Below are positions 41,819-49,598 of a stretch of 64,000 nucleotides of DNA, in pieces. The stretch is from contig CAYFFG010000006.1 of NCBI GenBank assembly GCA_964342355.1, positions 62,001 to 126,000 of the forward strand, in the 5' to 3' direction. This DNA is from Hirschia sp964342355 (GTDB lineage: Bacteria; Pseudomonadota; Alphaproteobacteria; Caulobacterales; Hyphomonadaceae). The translations under genes were made by a program, and so were the position numbers. Below the pieces are notes generated by a model. The model did not search any database. It saw only the letters and a program-made list of their open reading frames with translations, and was not told the origin of the DNA. Numbering within the stretch: position 1 is the first letter of the stretch; every line of letters begins with the position of its first letter.

Positions 41819-42121
41819 CGCGGCCCCCAAATTTTACAACTCAGTCCTGCATGCTGATTGGGTTGTGGGCGGCGACTTATCCGATAATTCACGAAATGTC
41901 GAATGAAGAATTGGATCGATTTCGTGGCCCTGACACCGGAAATTGGGTTGATATCCTGGGTAAATGCACAAATTTCGCTTATGTGGCGAATTTTTTTAAC
42001 CAAGAAATTCCTCATGAATGAAGAATTAACTCCCTGCACGTAATGCCTGTAGCAAGCACAGTTGCGAGCGCATTTTGGGGGATGCGGTCCTGACGAAAAC
42101 CATGCTGGAGTTGATTGAACA
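41819..42121. promoter_or_regulatory. 303-bp divergent promoter region, aquaporin and TonB-dependent receptor
   Basis: No gene is visible. It has a 12-bp direct repeat, GAATGAAGAATT, at 41901-41912 and 42016-42027 (115 bp apart), and a stem-like AAATT-t-CGC/GCGAATTT at about 41970-41993 followed by T-rich DNA. These could be operator or attenuation elements for the receptor gene. No convincing Fur box or known riboswitch was found. Confidence 0.4.
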
Positions 42122-44296
42122 ATGTCCCCCTATAAGAATGCTTTTGCCCTTTCGGGCTTCGTTATTGCAACATCCATTGGTGCTGTGGCGACTGCTCAAG
42201 AACAAGCTCCGGATGCCGACCAGAAACTGCTCGACACCATCACGATCTACGGCGCCAAGTTCGATCAGTCCTTAGAGGACATGACGGCCAGTGTGGACGT
42301 CGTTACAGGTGCTGAAATCGCCCGCGAGCCGGTTTCCGATATTTACGACATCGTCGAACGTATTCCGAATGTGAACACATCTTTTGGCGGACAAGGATTT
42401 GCGATCCGCGGTATCGACCAGCGTGGTGTGGGGAACGCTGGAAGCGGTCAGACGCTGACAGTCTATGTAGACGATGCGCCGCTTGGTAACTTTACGACGT
42501 TTTTCGGACCAACCGGTGCATGGGATTTAGGCCAGGTTGAGGTTTTCCGTGGTCCGCAGTCAACGAACTTTGGTCGCAACGCATTAGCTGGCGCGATTTA
42601 CATCCGTACCGAAGACCCAAGCTTTGAGACTGATTTCAAAGTGCGAACGGAAGTGGGCCAATACGGTTTGCGCCAATACGCGGCTGCGGGCGGCGGTGCG
42701 ATCATAGACGACGTTTTAGCCTATCGCATTTCAGCCGAACACCGCGAAGCGGACGGCTTTATTGACAACGTATTTCTCGACCAGCCCGCCGATGCGACCG
42801 AGTTGGAGAATCTGCGTGGAAAGTTGTTATTCCAGCCGACTGACAGCGTAAAAATCATCTCCACCACCTCTTACACTGAAAACTTTGCAGGTGAGGATGT
42901 GGTTATCCCCGAACCAGCTCCGGGAGCTGACGCGTTTGAACGTGAAGCCTTCTATGACACGCCGGGACATGAAGGTACGGATACTTTCCTGCAGTCAGTT
43001 AACGCAACGTGGGACATCACCGGCGCGATATCCCTACAATCCATCACCTCCTATCAGTCGACTGATTACGTCAGAATAGAAGACTTTGACGGATCGCCGG
43101 CGCCGATTGCGGATCTGAGCCGTGTTGGGGAGGATGAGGCGCTCGCGCAGGAGTTTCGCCTGAGGTACCAGGGTGATCGTTTCAATGGCGCGCTTGGTCT
43201 ATATTATGTCGATACAGAAGAGACATATGATGACTCCTTCATCGTGCCGGCGACGGCGCTTGATCCGTCTTTACCGCTTTCTATCCTGATCAGTCGGACA
43301 AGCACGCTTCAAGAGGAAGCCACGAATTACGCTGTCTTCTTTGATGGGGAATACAAGCTCACGGATGATTTCGACCTCCTATTTGGCGCGCGCTATGACG
43401 TGGAAGAACAGGATGCTGTCGCCCAGGCCGTTACTGAGATCGTAACACCGCTTCCGCCGGGGTTTGAGTTCCTGCGCGCATTTGAAGGTGTCAGCGAAGA
43501 AACGACAGAACCTGATTTTGAAGCCTTTTTGCCAAAGGTCGGATTGCGTTGGGACGGGCTGGAGCAAACGTCTTTAGCTTTTGTTGTCCAGAAGGCTTAT
43601 CGTGCCGGCGGTGAAGAAATTCTGGCGATCGGCGGCACCAATGAGTTTGATCCGGAGTATTTGTGGAACTATGAGTTATCGTCACGTTCCAAATTTATGG
43701 ATGGCGCGCTACGCGTAAATGCAAATGCGTTCTACTCAACATGGGAAGATCAGCAGGTCTCAGAGCCGCTTTCTCCGCAACTGACCAGTTTGTTCCGTAC
43801 GGTCAACGCCGGGGAGTCCACACTCTATGGTTTTGAAGCTGATGTGAATTATTCAGTGACAGATGCGCTGCAGGTTTGGGGTGCGTTGGGATATGTGAGC
43901 ACTGAATTTGACGACTTTATCAACGCGAACCCTGCGCCTGGCGAGCCGGCAAACTTTGCAGGAAACGCATTCCCATTTGCACCGGAATTATCATTGAACG
44001 CAGGTGTGGACTTCAATGCAGAGAACGGCTTCTTCACCGGCTTTGATGTGAACTATAGTTCTGAGGCCTTTCCTGATCACCAGAACCGCTCCGTGAATGA
44101 GTTGGACGCCCACACACTGGTCAATGCCCGCGTTGGGTTTGCCTTCGGGGCGGATGACGCTCACCGCGTGACCATTTATGCGCGCAATCTGTTTGACGAA
44201 GAATATTACACCAACCTGTCACGTGTAAACGTGCCGGGAGCCGCCCGCGTCAGTGACCCGCGCGTGGTTGGCATGCGCCTCGACCTAGACTTCTAA
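42122..44296 (+). CDS. TonB-dependent outer-membrane receptor
   Basis: A 724-residue outer-membrane protein. Signal peptide about 1-26 ending VATAQ; a TonB-box-like DTITIYG near 40; plug domain about 50-165 with IRGIDQRGVGN and VEVFRGPQSTNFGRNALAG; then the 22-strand barrel, ending in the expected Phe (MRLDLDF). The late segment HRVTIYARNLFDEEYY is typical. Such receptors in this class import siderophores, vitamin B12, sugars or polymers; the substrate is not evident and no adjacent uptake gene helps. It has its own promoter and a bidirectional terminator. GGAG lies eleven bases before ATG 42122. Confidence 0.95.
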   Translation: MSPYKNAFALSGFVIATSIGAVATAQEQAPDADQKLLDTITIYGAKFDQSLEDMTASVDVVTGAEIAREPVSDIYDIVERIPNVNTSFGGQGFAIRGIDQRGVGNAGSGQTLTVYVDDAPLGNFTTFFGPTGAWDLGQVEVFRGPQSTNFGRNALAGAIYIRTEDPSFETDFKVRTEVGQYGLRQYAAAGGGAIIDDVLAYRISAEHREADGFIDNVFLDQPADATELENLRGKLLFQPTDSVKIISTTSYTENFAGEDVVIPEPAPGADAFEREAFYDTPGHEGTDTFLQSVNATWDITGAISLQSITSYQSTDYVRIEDFDGSPAPIADLSRVGEDEALAQEFRLRYQGDRFNGALGLYYVDTEETYDDSFIVPATALDPSLPLSILISRTSTLQEEATNYAVFFDGEYKLTDDFDLLFGARYDVEEQDAVAQAVTEIVTPLPPGFEFLRAFEGVSEETTEPDFEAFLPKVGLRWDGLEQTSLAFVVQKAYRAGGEEILAIGGTNEFDPEYLWNYELSSRSKFMDGALRVNANAFYSTWEDQQVSEPLSPQLTSLFRTVNAGESTLYGFEADVNYSVTDALQVWGALGYVSTEFDDFINANPAPGEPANFAGNAFPFAPELSLNAGVDFNAENGFFTGFDVNYSSEAFPDHQNRSVNELDAHTLVNARVGFAFGADDAHRVTIYARNLFDEEYYTNLSRVNVPGAARVSDPRVVGMRLDLDF

Positions 44297-44303
44297 GTAC
44301 AGC

Positions 44304-44338
44304 AAAGCGGCGTTTTGGCATGTCTCAAACGCCGCTTT
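44304..44338. terminator. Bidirectional terminator, TonB receptor / lipoprotein
   Basis: A perfect 12-bp stem, AAAGCGGCGTTT (44304-44315) with AAACGCCGCTTT (44327-44338), loop of eleven bases. The stem's last two bases lie in the stop codon of the convergent lipoprotein gene. Confidence 0.85.
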
Positions 44339-44990
44339 ATCCTTCGTCTTTCTTGGTCACGCCGTCGAATTCAAGTTCGAGCGTGAGCGTGTTTGAGAAA
44401 CCTTGCGATTCTTTACGTTCGCCACCGATTTTGATGATGACGAAATTGACGCCTGCGCCGACTTCAATGCTTTTTTCAGCCGTGAAAGCCAGCTCAAGTG
44501 TCGCTTCGCCTGCGGCCAGACATGGCTGTGCTTCGTCCACTTTGGCCAGTTCGCTTGTGAGAGCGAGCAGGGCCTCAGCGATGCCATCTGGCTGATAAGG
44601 CTTATCTGTTGTTTCAACGGGTATCATTTCCGGCTTTAGCGAAATGGTCATTTTATCGCTCGTCGAGCGCTTGCCAGACCCGCCGCCTTTCACGGTAAAT
44701 CCTGGCGCTGACGCGAGAACGGATTCACCGCCGAGTTTGCCTTCTTCGCCTTCGCTGACGGCAAGCTCTACTTTGACTTTCTTGAACTTAACAGACGCAG
44801 GCGCACTCACGCCATTGCAGCTAAACGTATAAGTCTCTGGATGGTTTTCAATCTCGCGCTGGTAGATGCGCAATTCTTGTTTCACCGTGTTGAGAGTCAG
44901 GTGAATTGGCGCATCTTCTGTTGCGATGTTAGAAATGCTCGCACAGGACGAAACAGCAAACGCTAAAACAGCCAGCAGCAGAAATCTCAT
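44337..44990 (-). CDS. Hypothetical lipoprotein
   Basis: A 217-residue lipoprotein. The signal peptide MRFLLLAVLAFAVSSC gives lipobox VSSC at about residue 16. The mature part is beta-rich with acidic and Lys/Glu patches and an internal Gly-rich FTVKGGGSGKRS stretch. Similar exported proteins with alternating strands (VELAVSEG, LELAFTAEKSIEVGAG, LTLELEFDGV) are known, but I cannot name a family. I use ATG 44990, with GGGGGA five bases upstream; the longer frame starting at 45032 has no ribosome site. No operon partner. Confidence 0.7.
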   Translation of the reverse strand: MRFLLLAVLAFAVSSCASISNIATEDAPIHLTLNTVKQELRIYQREIENHPETYTFSCNGVSAPASVKFKKVKVELAVSEGEEGKLGGESVLASAPGFTVKGGGSGKRSTSDKMTISLKPEMIPVETTDKPYQPDGIAEALLALTSELAKVDEAQPCLAAGEATLELAFTAEKSIEVGAGVNFVIIKIGGERKESQGFSNTLTLELEFDGVTKKDEG

Positions 44991-45101
44991 AATGTCCCCC
45001 GGATTTCTAATTAACCCGGGGTTAACATACACAAACTTGGGTTGTGAGCCAATGACGAAGTATTTGCTGAATCTGGATTTGAATAGGTGAAATACAGAAT
45101 C

Positions 45102-45479
45102 TCAACTGCCTGCTGACAGGTAATGAATGTTCAGCTTGTTGCCGTCCAGATCACGGAAATAGGCCGCGTAAAATCCGGGCATGCGCTCACCTGGACCCCC
45201 TTCATCTTTTCCGCCCAAACGCATTGCAATGTCGTACACCTTGCCGACTTGCTCAATGGAAGCCGCCTTAAGGCCGATCATTACGCCATTTCCAACGCTT
45301 GCGGGCCGTTGATCATAAGGTAGGTGAATAGAAAACATCGGACCGTCGGGGTTATTCGCCCAGGCGATGTATTCGCTTTCGCTCATCACGCGTTTTGCGT
45401 TCAGCGCTGTGAAAAGCTCGTCATAAAAAGCTGCGAGTTTGTCGATATTGTCCGTTCCTACGGTAGTGTAGCCGATCAT
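45102..45479 (-). CDS. VOC superfamily (glyoxalase/bleomycin-resistance fold) protein
   Basis: A 125-residue small metalloprotein of the vicinal oxygen chelate fold. The pattern begins IGYTTVGTDNIDKLAAFYDELF and ends YFRDLDGNKLNIHYL (each quoted in pieces), with the second half's AYFRD-DGNK signature. Such proteins act on small electrophiles or aromatic compounds or serve as resistance proteins; the substrate is not evident. I use ATG 45479 with AAAGGG nine bases upstream, dropping an N-terminal extension of twenty residues that would cross the regulatory region. The gene lies divergent from a LysR gene, a typical regulator-target pair. Confidence 0.85.
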   Translation of the reverse strand: MIGYTTVGTDNIDKLAAFYDELFTALNAKRVMSESEYIAWANNPDGPMFSIHLPYDQRPASVGNGVMIGLKAASIEQVGKVYDIAMRLGGKDEGGPGERMPGFYAAYFRDLDGNKLNIHYLSAGS

Positions 45480-45524
45480 CAGGTTGCGCCCTTTGTTGAA
45501 CATTTGCTGTGTTCGACGTATGGC

Positions 45525-45572
45525 TTTGCAAATTCGCAATCAATTCCCAAAAAAGCCAATTAGATTTGCAAA
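45525..45572. promoter_or_regulatory. Two TTTGCAAA palindromes 40 bp apart, candidate LysR operator
   Basis: The 8-bp palindrome TTTGCAAA occurs at 45525-45532 and 45565-45572 in the 102-bp gap between the divergent VOC and lysR genes. Forty base pairs put both sites on the same helix face, the usual arrangement for a LysR tetramer. The second copy lies ten bases before the lysR start. Confidence 0.45.
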
Positions 45573-45581
45573 AATGAAAAC

Positions 45582-46466
45582 ATGAGCACACTCGACTGGA
45601 ATGCGATCAAAATCTTTCTAAGTGTCGCCAGGACGGGTGGTCTGTCTCTGGCGGCTAAGGAGCTGTCGATCAGTCATTCCACGGTGTTTCGACGCATTGA
45701 GGCGCTGGAAAAAGACTTAGGGGCCCGGCTGTTTGATCGACAGACGGGCCAATATAGTCTGACAGATGCCGGACGCGCATTGTTTGAACGCGCTGACAGA
45801 ATGGCGGACATAGCAGATGATGTGGCGCGCAACGTGATTGGCGTTGAGAAGGGATTGAGGGGTGTGGTCCGGATCACAGCGCCAGCCAGTTTCGCGTATC
45901 ATTTTCTGCCGGGATATTTTGAGGAAATACGCACAGCCTTTCCTGACATTGATCTGGAATTGTTGACGTCCAATTCTGTCTATAATCTTTCGGACCGGCG
46001 TGCGGATATTGCGGTGCGCGTATCCTCTTCGCCGCCAGATCATCTGGTCGGACGAAAGGTGCAGGATTTGTCTTGGGCCATTTATACGGCGGCTTCAGAC
46101 GCAAATATAGCGAAGGGGTTTGATGACCTTTCCTCTGGATCGGTTATTGGCGGTGCGGGGGACGCCATTTCGCATCGCGCTTTTGAGTGGCTGGATAAAC
46201 ATCACAAAGAAAAGGTCGGTTATCGGGCGGATGACCTGACATCGATGGCGCATATGGCTGCGCGTGGACTGGGCTACGCTTTATTGCCAACTGATCTGGC
46301 GATTGCGGGGCTGAAACGTTTGTTTGAGGTTCCCCAGATCACTCCCAACAGATTGTGGGTGCTGACACATCCTGACCTGCGCCAGGTGGACAGGATCAAG
46401 ACGGTAATGGGACGCCTGGCAAGCGCATTGGCCAAAGAACCAAGGCTGGTTCAGGCGTCGTCGTGA
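45582..46466 (+). CDS. LysR family transcriptional regulator
   Basis: A 294-residue regulator. N-terminal winged helix-turn-helix (about 1-60) with LSLAAKELSISHSTVFRRIEALEKDLGARLFDR (in pieces), where the usual QPALSxQI is changed to HSTVFRRI. The C-terminal effector domain (about 90-290) has the periplasmic-binding-protein fold with GVVRITAPASFA, DIDLELLTSN and an RADIAVRVS stretch. It most likely controls the divergent VOC gene and itself. The last 16 bases overlap the 3' end of the convergent arsC-like gene. Confidence 0.9.
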   Translation: MSTLDWNAIKIFLSVARTGGLSLAAKELSISHSTVFRRIEALEKDLGARLFDRQTGQYSLTDAGRALFERADRMADIADDVARNVIGVEKGLRGVVRITAPASFAYHFLPGYFEEIRTAFPDIDLELLTSNSVYNLSDRRADIAVRVSSSPPDHLVGRKVQDLSWAIYTAASDANIAKGFDDLSSGSVIGGAGDAISHRAFEWLDKHHKEKVGYRADDLTSMAHMAARGLGYALLPTDLAIAGLKRLFEVPQITPNRLWVLTHPDLRQVDRIKTVMGRLASALAKEPRLVQASS

Positions 46467-46939
46467 ATCGCTTGTACGGCTTTTTGCAGGTCTTCGTTGG
46501 ACATGTCGCTGACGGGCAAGGCGACAAGCTTTGAGACCCGTGCTTTCAGCGATTTATAAGCGTCCTCGAATGCGCCGCGCTGGGCGTCTTCATCTTCGAT
46601 TGCGGCAGGGTCGGGCAAGCCCCAATGCGCTTTTACTGGCGCGCCCGGGAAGTAAGGGCAGCTTTCTCCCGCTGCATTGTCACAGACCGTAATGACGATC
46701 CGCATTTCTTCTGCGCTGTCGCCAGCGAACTCATCCCAGGATTTGGATCTGAGCGACCGGACGTCATATCCTTTTTCGGCAAGCAGGATCTCTGTCATCG
46801 GATGGGGCTCGCCACGTGGCGTTGATCCGGCGGAAAAACCTTTAAACTCAGGTTCGCCAAGCATGTTGACCAGCGCCTCGCCCAGCATCGAGCGTGCTGA
46901 ATTCCCGGTGCATAAGACAAGTACGTTTGTCGCGCTCAT
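46451..46939 (-). CDS. arsC: Arsenate reductase, low-molecular-weight phosphatase type
   Basis: A 162-residue thioredoxin-coupled reductase that converts arsenate to arsenite. The P-loop CTGNSARS gives Cys10 and Arg16; the two resolving cysteines are Cys86 (TVCDNA) and Cys94 (ESCPYFPG), at the same relative spacing as the Cys82/Cys89 pair of the Staphylococcus aureus enzyme. The general acid lies in HWGLPDPA. It is followed upstream by arsR after a one-base gap, so arsR-arsC form an operon. No ArsB or Acr3 pump gene is present in the window. Confidence 0.92.
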   Translation of the reverse strand: MSATNVLVLCTGNSARSMLGEALVNMLGEPEFKGFSAGSTPRGEPHPMTEILLAEKGYDVRSLRSKSWDEFAGDSAEEMRIVITVCDNAAGESCPYFPGAPVKAHWGLPDPAAIEDEDAQRGAFEDAYKSLKARVSKLVALPVSDMSNEDLQKAVQAIHDDA

Positions 46940-46940
46940 T

Positions 46941-47297
46941 TTAATCCGTGCCTACTTTGCAAGCTGAAGATGTTGATGAAGCCGTTAGCGATATGCCGCC
47001 ACATAATTCAGGGCGTCCGCCACAACAATCGGAAATGATGTGATCAATAAGATCAGATACCCCATCAGGATTAACGGCATAAAGAATGCGCGTGCCGTCC
47101 CGGCGAGACCAGATGAGCCCGCTACGTTCTAGCTGAGCTAAGTGCGGAGAAAGCGTTGACGGCGACACGGATATGTCGCGTGCAATATCACCAGCGCTCA
47201 TGCCTTCCTCGCCAGCCTCGGCAAGTATGCGAAATACATTGAACCGCACTTCATTGGCCAGCGCGGAGAATTGAACAACAGCGTGCGAAGAATCCAT
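46941..47297 (-). CDS. arsR: ArsR family metalloregulator with C-terminal Cys-Cys-x5-Cys site
   Basis: A 118-residue winged-helix repressor. The DNA-binding part is about 10-75 (ALANEVRFNVFRIL, SAGDIARDISVSPSTLSPHLAQLE in pieces). The metal site is C-terminal: Cys91, Cys92 and Cys98 (DCCGGRPELC), the same spacing as the arsenite-binding Cys95/96/102 of Acidithiobacillus ferrooxidans ArsR, whereas E. coli ArsR uses an alpha-3 site. It should release DNA on binding As(III) or Sb(III). I start it at ATG 47297; an upstream ATG would run into the peptidase promoter. An 8-bp palindrome CCCTAGGG (47324-47331) lies just upstream, a candidate operator. Confidence 0.88.
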   Translation of the reverse strand: MDSSHAVVQFSALANEVRFNVFRILAEAGEEGMSAGDIARDISVSPSTLSPHLAQLERSGLIWSRRDGTRILYAVNPDGVSDLIDHIISDCCGGRPELCGGISLTASSTSSACKVGTD

Positions 47298-47425
47298 AGA
47301 CTTTAACTGAAATAGAGTGACGTCCCTAGGGCTTACTAGCATATATTTTCTACATCTGTCTCCAGTTGCAAGTCGCTTCATGCGCGATAAGTTTCAATAT
47401 AGGTGATTTTATAAGGGGAACATTC

Positions 47426-49576
47426 ATGCGCGGGACGATTATAGCCTTATCGGCGGCATTTCTGGCCGCTTGTGCGGTTCAGGAGAAGACAGTGACAAAA
47501 CAAGATCCGATAGCATCAGACTTCGATTCGCAAGCGCATCTTTTCCTTGAGGAAGTGGAGGGCGAAAAAGCGCTTAACTGGGTGCGTGCCGAAAATGAAC
47601 GTTCCTTGGCGCTGCTAGAAACTGACCCACGCTATGCGACGCTGAAACAGGATGCGCTGGATATTGTCAACGCGAAAGAGCGCATTCCCTACGGCACTGT
47701 GCGCGGCGACATGGTTTACAATTTCTGGCAGGACGAAACCAATGTGCGCGGCCTGTGGCGTCGTACTTTGGTGGAAGATTATGAGAGCGAGACGCCGAAC
47801 TGGGAAACCGTCATCGACTTTGACAAACTTGCTGAGGAAGAGGGCAAGAATTGGGTTTATAAGGGCGTAGAGTGCCATTTCGACCGGTATCAGGACAAAT
47901 ATTACTGCATGGTCTCTCTGTCTGATGGCGGTAAAGACGCTGTGGTGCAGCGTGAATTTGACTTGCAAAACAAATCATTCGTCGAGGGTGGGTTTGTCAC
48001 CACCGAAGCTAAACAGGGCGCTGCGTGGCTCAATCGTTCAACACTTCTAATCGCGACTGATTGGGGCGAGGGCACGCTGACGGAATCCGGGTATCCTTAC
48101 ATCGTCAAGGAATGGAGGCGTGGCACGCCTTTAGAAGAGGCAGAAGAGATTTTTCGCGGTGAGCCGACAGATGTTGGCGCGTGGCCAATGGTGTTGGAGC
48201 TTGAGGGCGGAAGTAAATTCCCAGGCGCTATCCGCGCAGAAACCTTCTTCACGTCCAGCAAGTTCTGGCTAGGAACTGAAGTCCCGATTGCATGGCCGGT
48301 GCCGCAAAAATCGGATGTGCAGGGACTTTTTAAAGACCAGTTTCTTTTGGTGTTAAAAGAAGACTGGGCTCCGGAAGGCCAGGAAAACACCTTCAGATCT
48401 GGTGATCTGGTCGCGTTTGATGCGCCTTCCTTTTTAAAGTCACGCGGTGAAGAATTGCCAGATGTTAGTCTGGTTTTCCGTCCAACCGCCAAACAGGCCA
48501 TTGAAGGGGTCGCAATCTCCAAAGAGGCTGTGCTGATCTCCTACACGGATAATGTGACGGGTCTGATCGCGCCAGCAAGCTTTGATTACAAAGCGGGGTG
48601 GACTGTTTCACCCCCGGCGCCACTACCAGAAAAAGGCAATGCAGGCATTGCGTTTGCCGACAAGCAATCTGACACGATCTATCTGAATTATGAGGGCTTT
48701 TTGAACCCGGATTCGCTTTACACTTTTGATGTGGCCGCCAATGCGGTTGAAGAAATCAAGTCGCTTCCGGCAAAGTTTGATGCAGACCCTTATGTCGTGG
48801 AACAATTCGAAGCGATATCTACAGACGGTGTGAAAGTTCCCTATTTTGTGGTGCGTCACAAAGAGACGGAGTTGAATGGCGACACGCCAACTTTGCAATA
48901 TGGATATGGCGGTTTCCAGATTTCTCTGACGCCGAGTTATTCGCCATTCATCGGCAAGATGTGGCTCGACAATGGTGGCGCTTACGTGCTCGCCAACATT
49001 CGCGGCGGTGGTGAGTTTGGACCCGAATGGCACCAGGCGGGTCTGAAAACAAAACGCCAGATCGTCTATGATGATTTTATCTCCGTTTCTGAAGACATTA
49101 TCGCGCGCGGCCTCACGTCGTCTGACCGTCTAGGCATACAGGGCGGATCAAATGGCGGTTTGTTGATGGGGGTTATGTTCACCCAACGCCCAGACCTTTA
49201 CAGCGCCATTGTCTGTCAGGTGCCATTGCTCGATATGCTTCGGTATCACCTGCTGCTCGCCGGCGCGTCTTGGGTCGATGAATATGGAGACCCTGACATT
49301 GCTGAAGAACGCGCGTGGCTGGAGCAATTATCACCTTATCACAACATTAATCCGTCCACGGAATATCCGGAAATTTTCTTTGTAACATCGACAAAAGATG
49401 ACCGTGTTCACCCTGCGCATGCGCGAAAAATGGCGCACCGCCTTCAAGACCTGGGTAAGCCGTTCCTATATTATGAAAATATAGATGGCGGACACTCGGC
49501 GGCTGCAAACTTAAAAGAAGCTGCGCATCGGCGTGCGCTTGAATTTACCTATCTCGCGCAAAAGCTGATGGATTAG
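47426..49576 (+). CDS. Prolyl oligopeptidase family lipoprotein (S9A)
   Basis: A 716-residue exported peptidase. Signal peptide MRGTIIALSAAFLAAC with lipobox LAAC makes it a lipoprotein. Residues about 30-420 form the seven-blade propeller, the rest the alpha/beta hydrolase. The triad is readable: Ser575 in GGSNGG, Asp658/659 in TKDDRVHP and His690 in DGGHSAA. It cleaves short proline-containing peptides in the periplasm or at the outer membrane. I use ATG 47426 with AAGGGGA seven bases upstream; an earlier in-frame ATG would overlap the arsR leader. A second peptidase, an M19 dipeptidase, follows 22 bp later in the same direction, suggesting a peptide-scavenging operon. Confidence 0.95.
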   Translation: MRGTIIALSAAFLAACAVQEKTVTKQDPIASDFDSQAHLFLEEVEGEKALNWVRAENERSLALLETDPRYATLKQDALDIVNAKERIPYGTVRGDMVYNFWQDETNVRGLWRRTLVEDYESETPNWETVIDFDKLAEEEGKNWVYKGVECHFDRYQDKYYCMVSLSDGGKDAVVQREFDLQNKSFVEGGFVTTEAKQGAAWLNRSTLLIATDWGEGTLTESGYPYIVKEWRRGTPLEEAEEIFRGEPTDVGAWPMVLELEGGSKFPGAIRAETFFTSSKFWLGTEVPIAWPVPQKSDVQGLFKDQFLLVLKEDWAPEGQENTFRSGDLVAFDAPSFLKSRGEELPDVSLVFRPTAKQAIEGVAISKEAVLISYTDNVTGLIAPASFDYKAGWTVSPPAPLPEKGNAGIAFADKQSDTIYLNYEGFLNPDSLYTFDVAANAVEEIKSLPAKFDADPYVVEQFEAISTDGVKVPYFVVRHKETELNGDTPTLQYGYGGFQISLTPSYSPFIGKMWLDNGGAYVLANIRGGGEFGPEWHQAGLKTKRQIVYDDFISVSEDIIARGLTSSDRLGIQGGSNGGLLMGVMFTQRPDLYSAIVCQVPLLDMLRYHLLLAGASWVDEYGDPDIAEERAWLEQLSPYHNINPSTEYPEIFFVTSTKDDRVHPAHARKMAHRLQDLGKPFLYYENIDGGHSAAANLKEAAHRRALEFTYLAQKLMD

Positions 49577-49598
49577 GTCGATAAAGGGTGTGTGGGCA

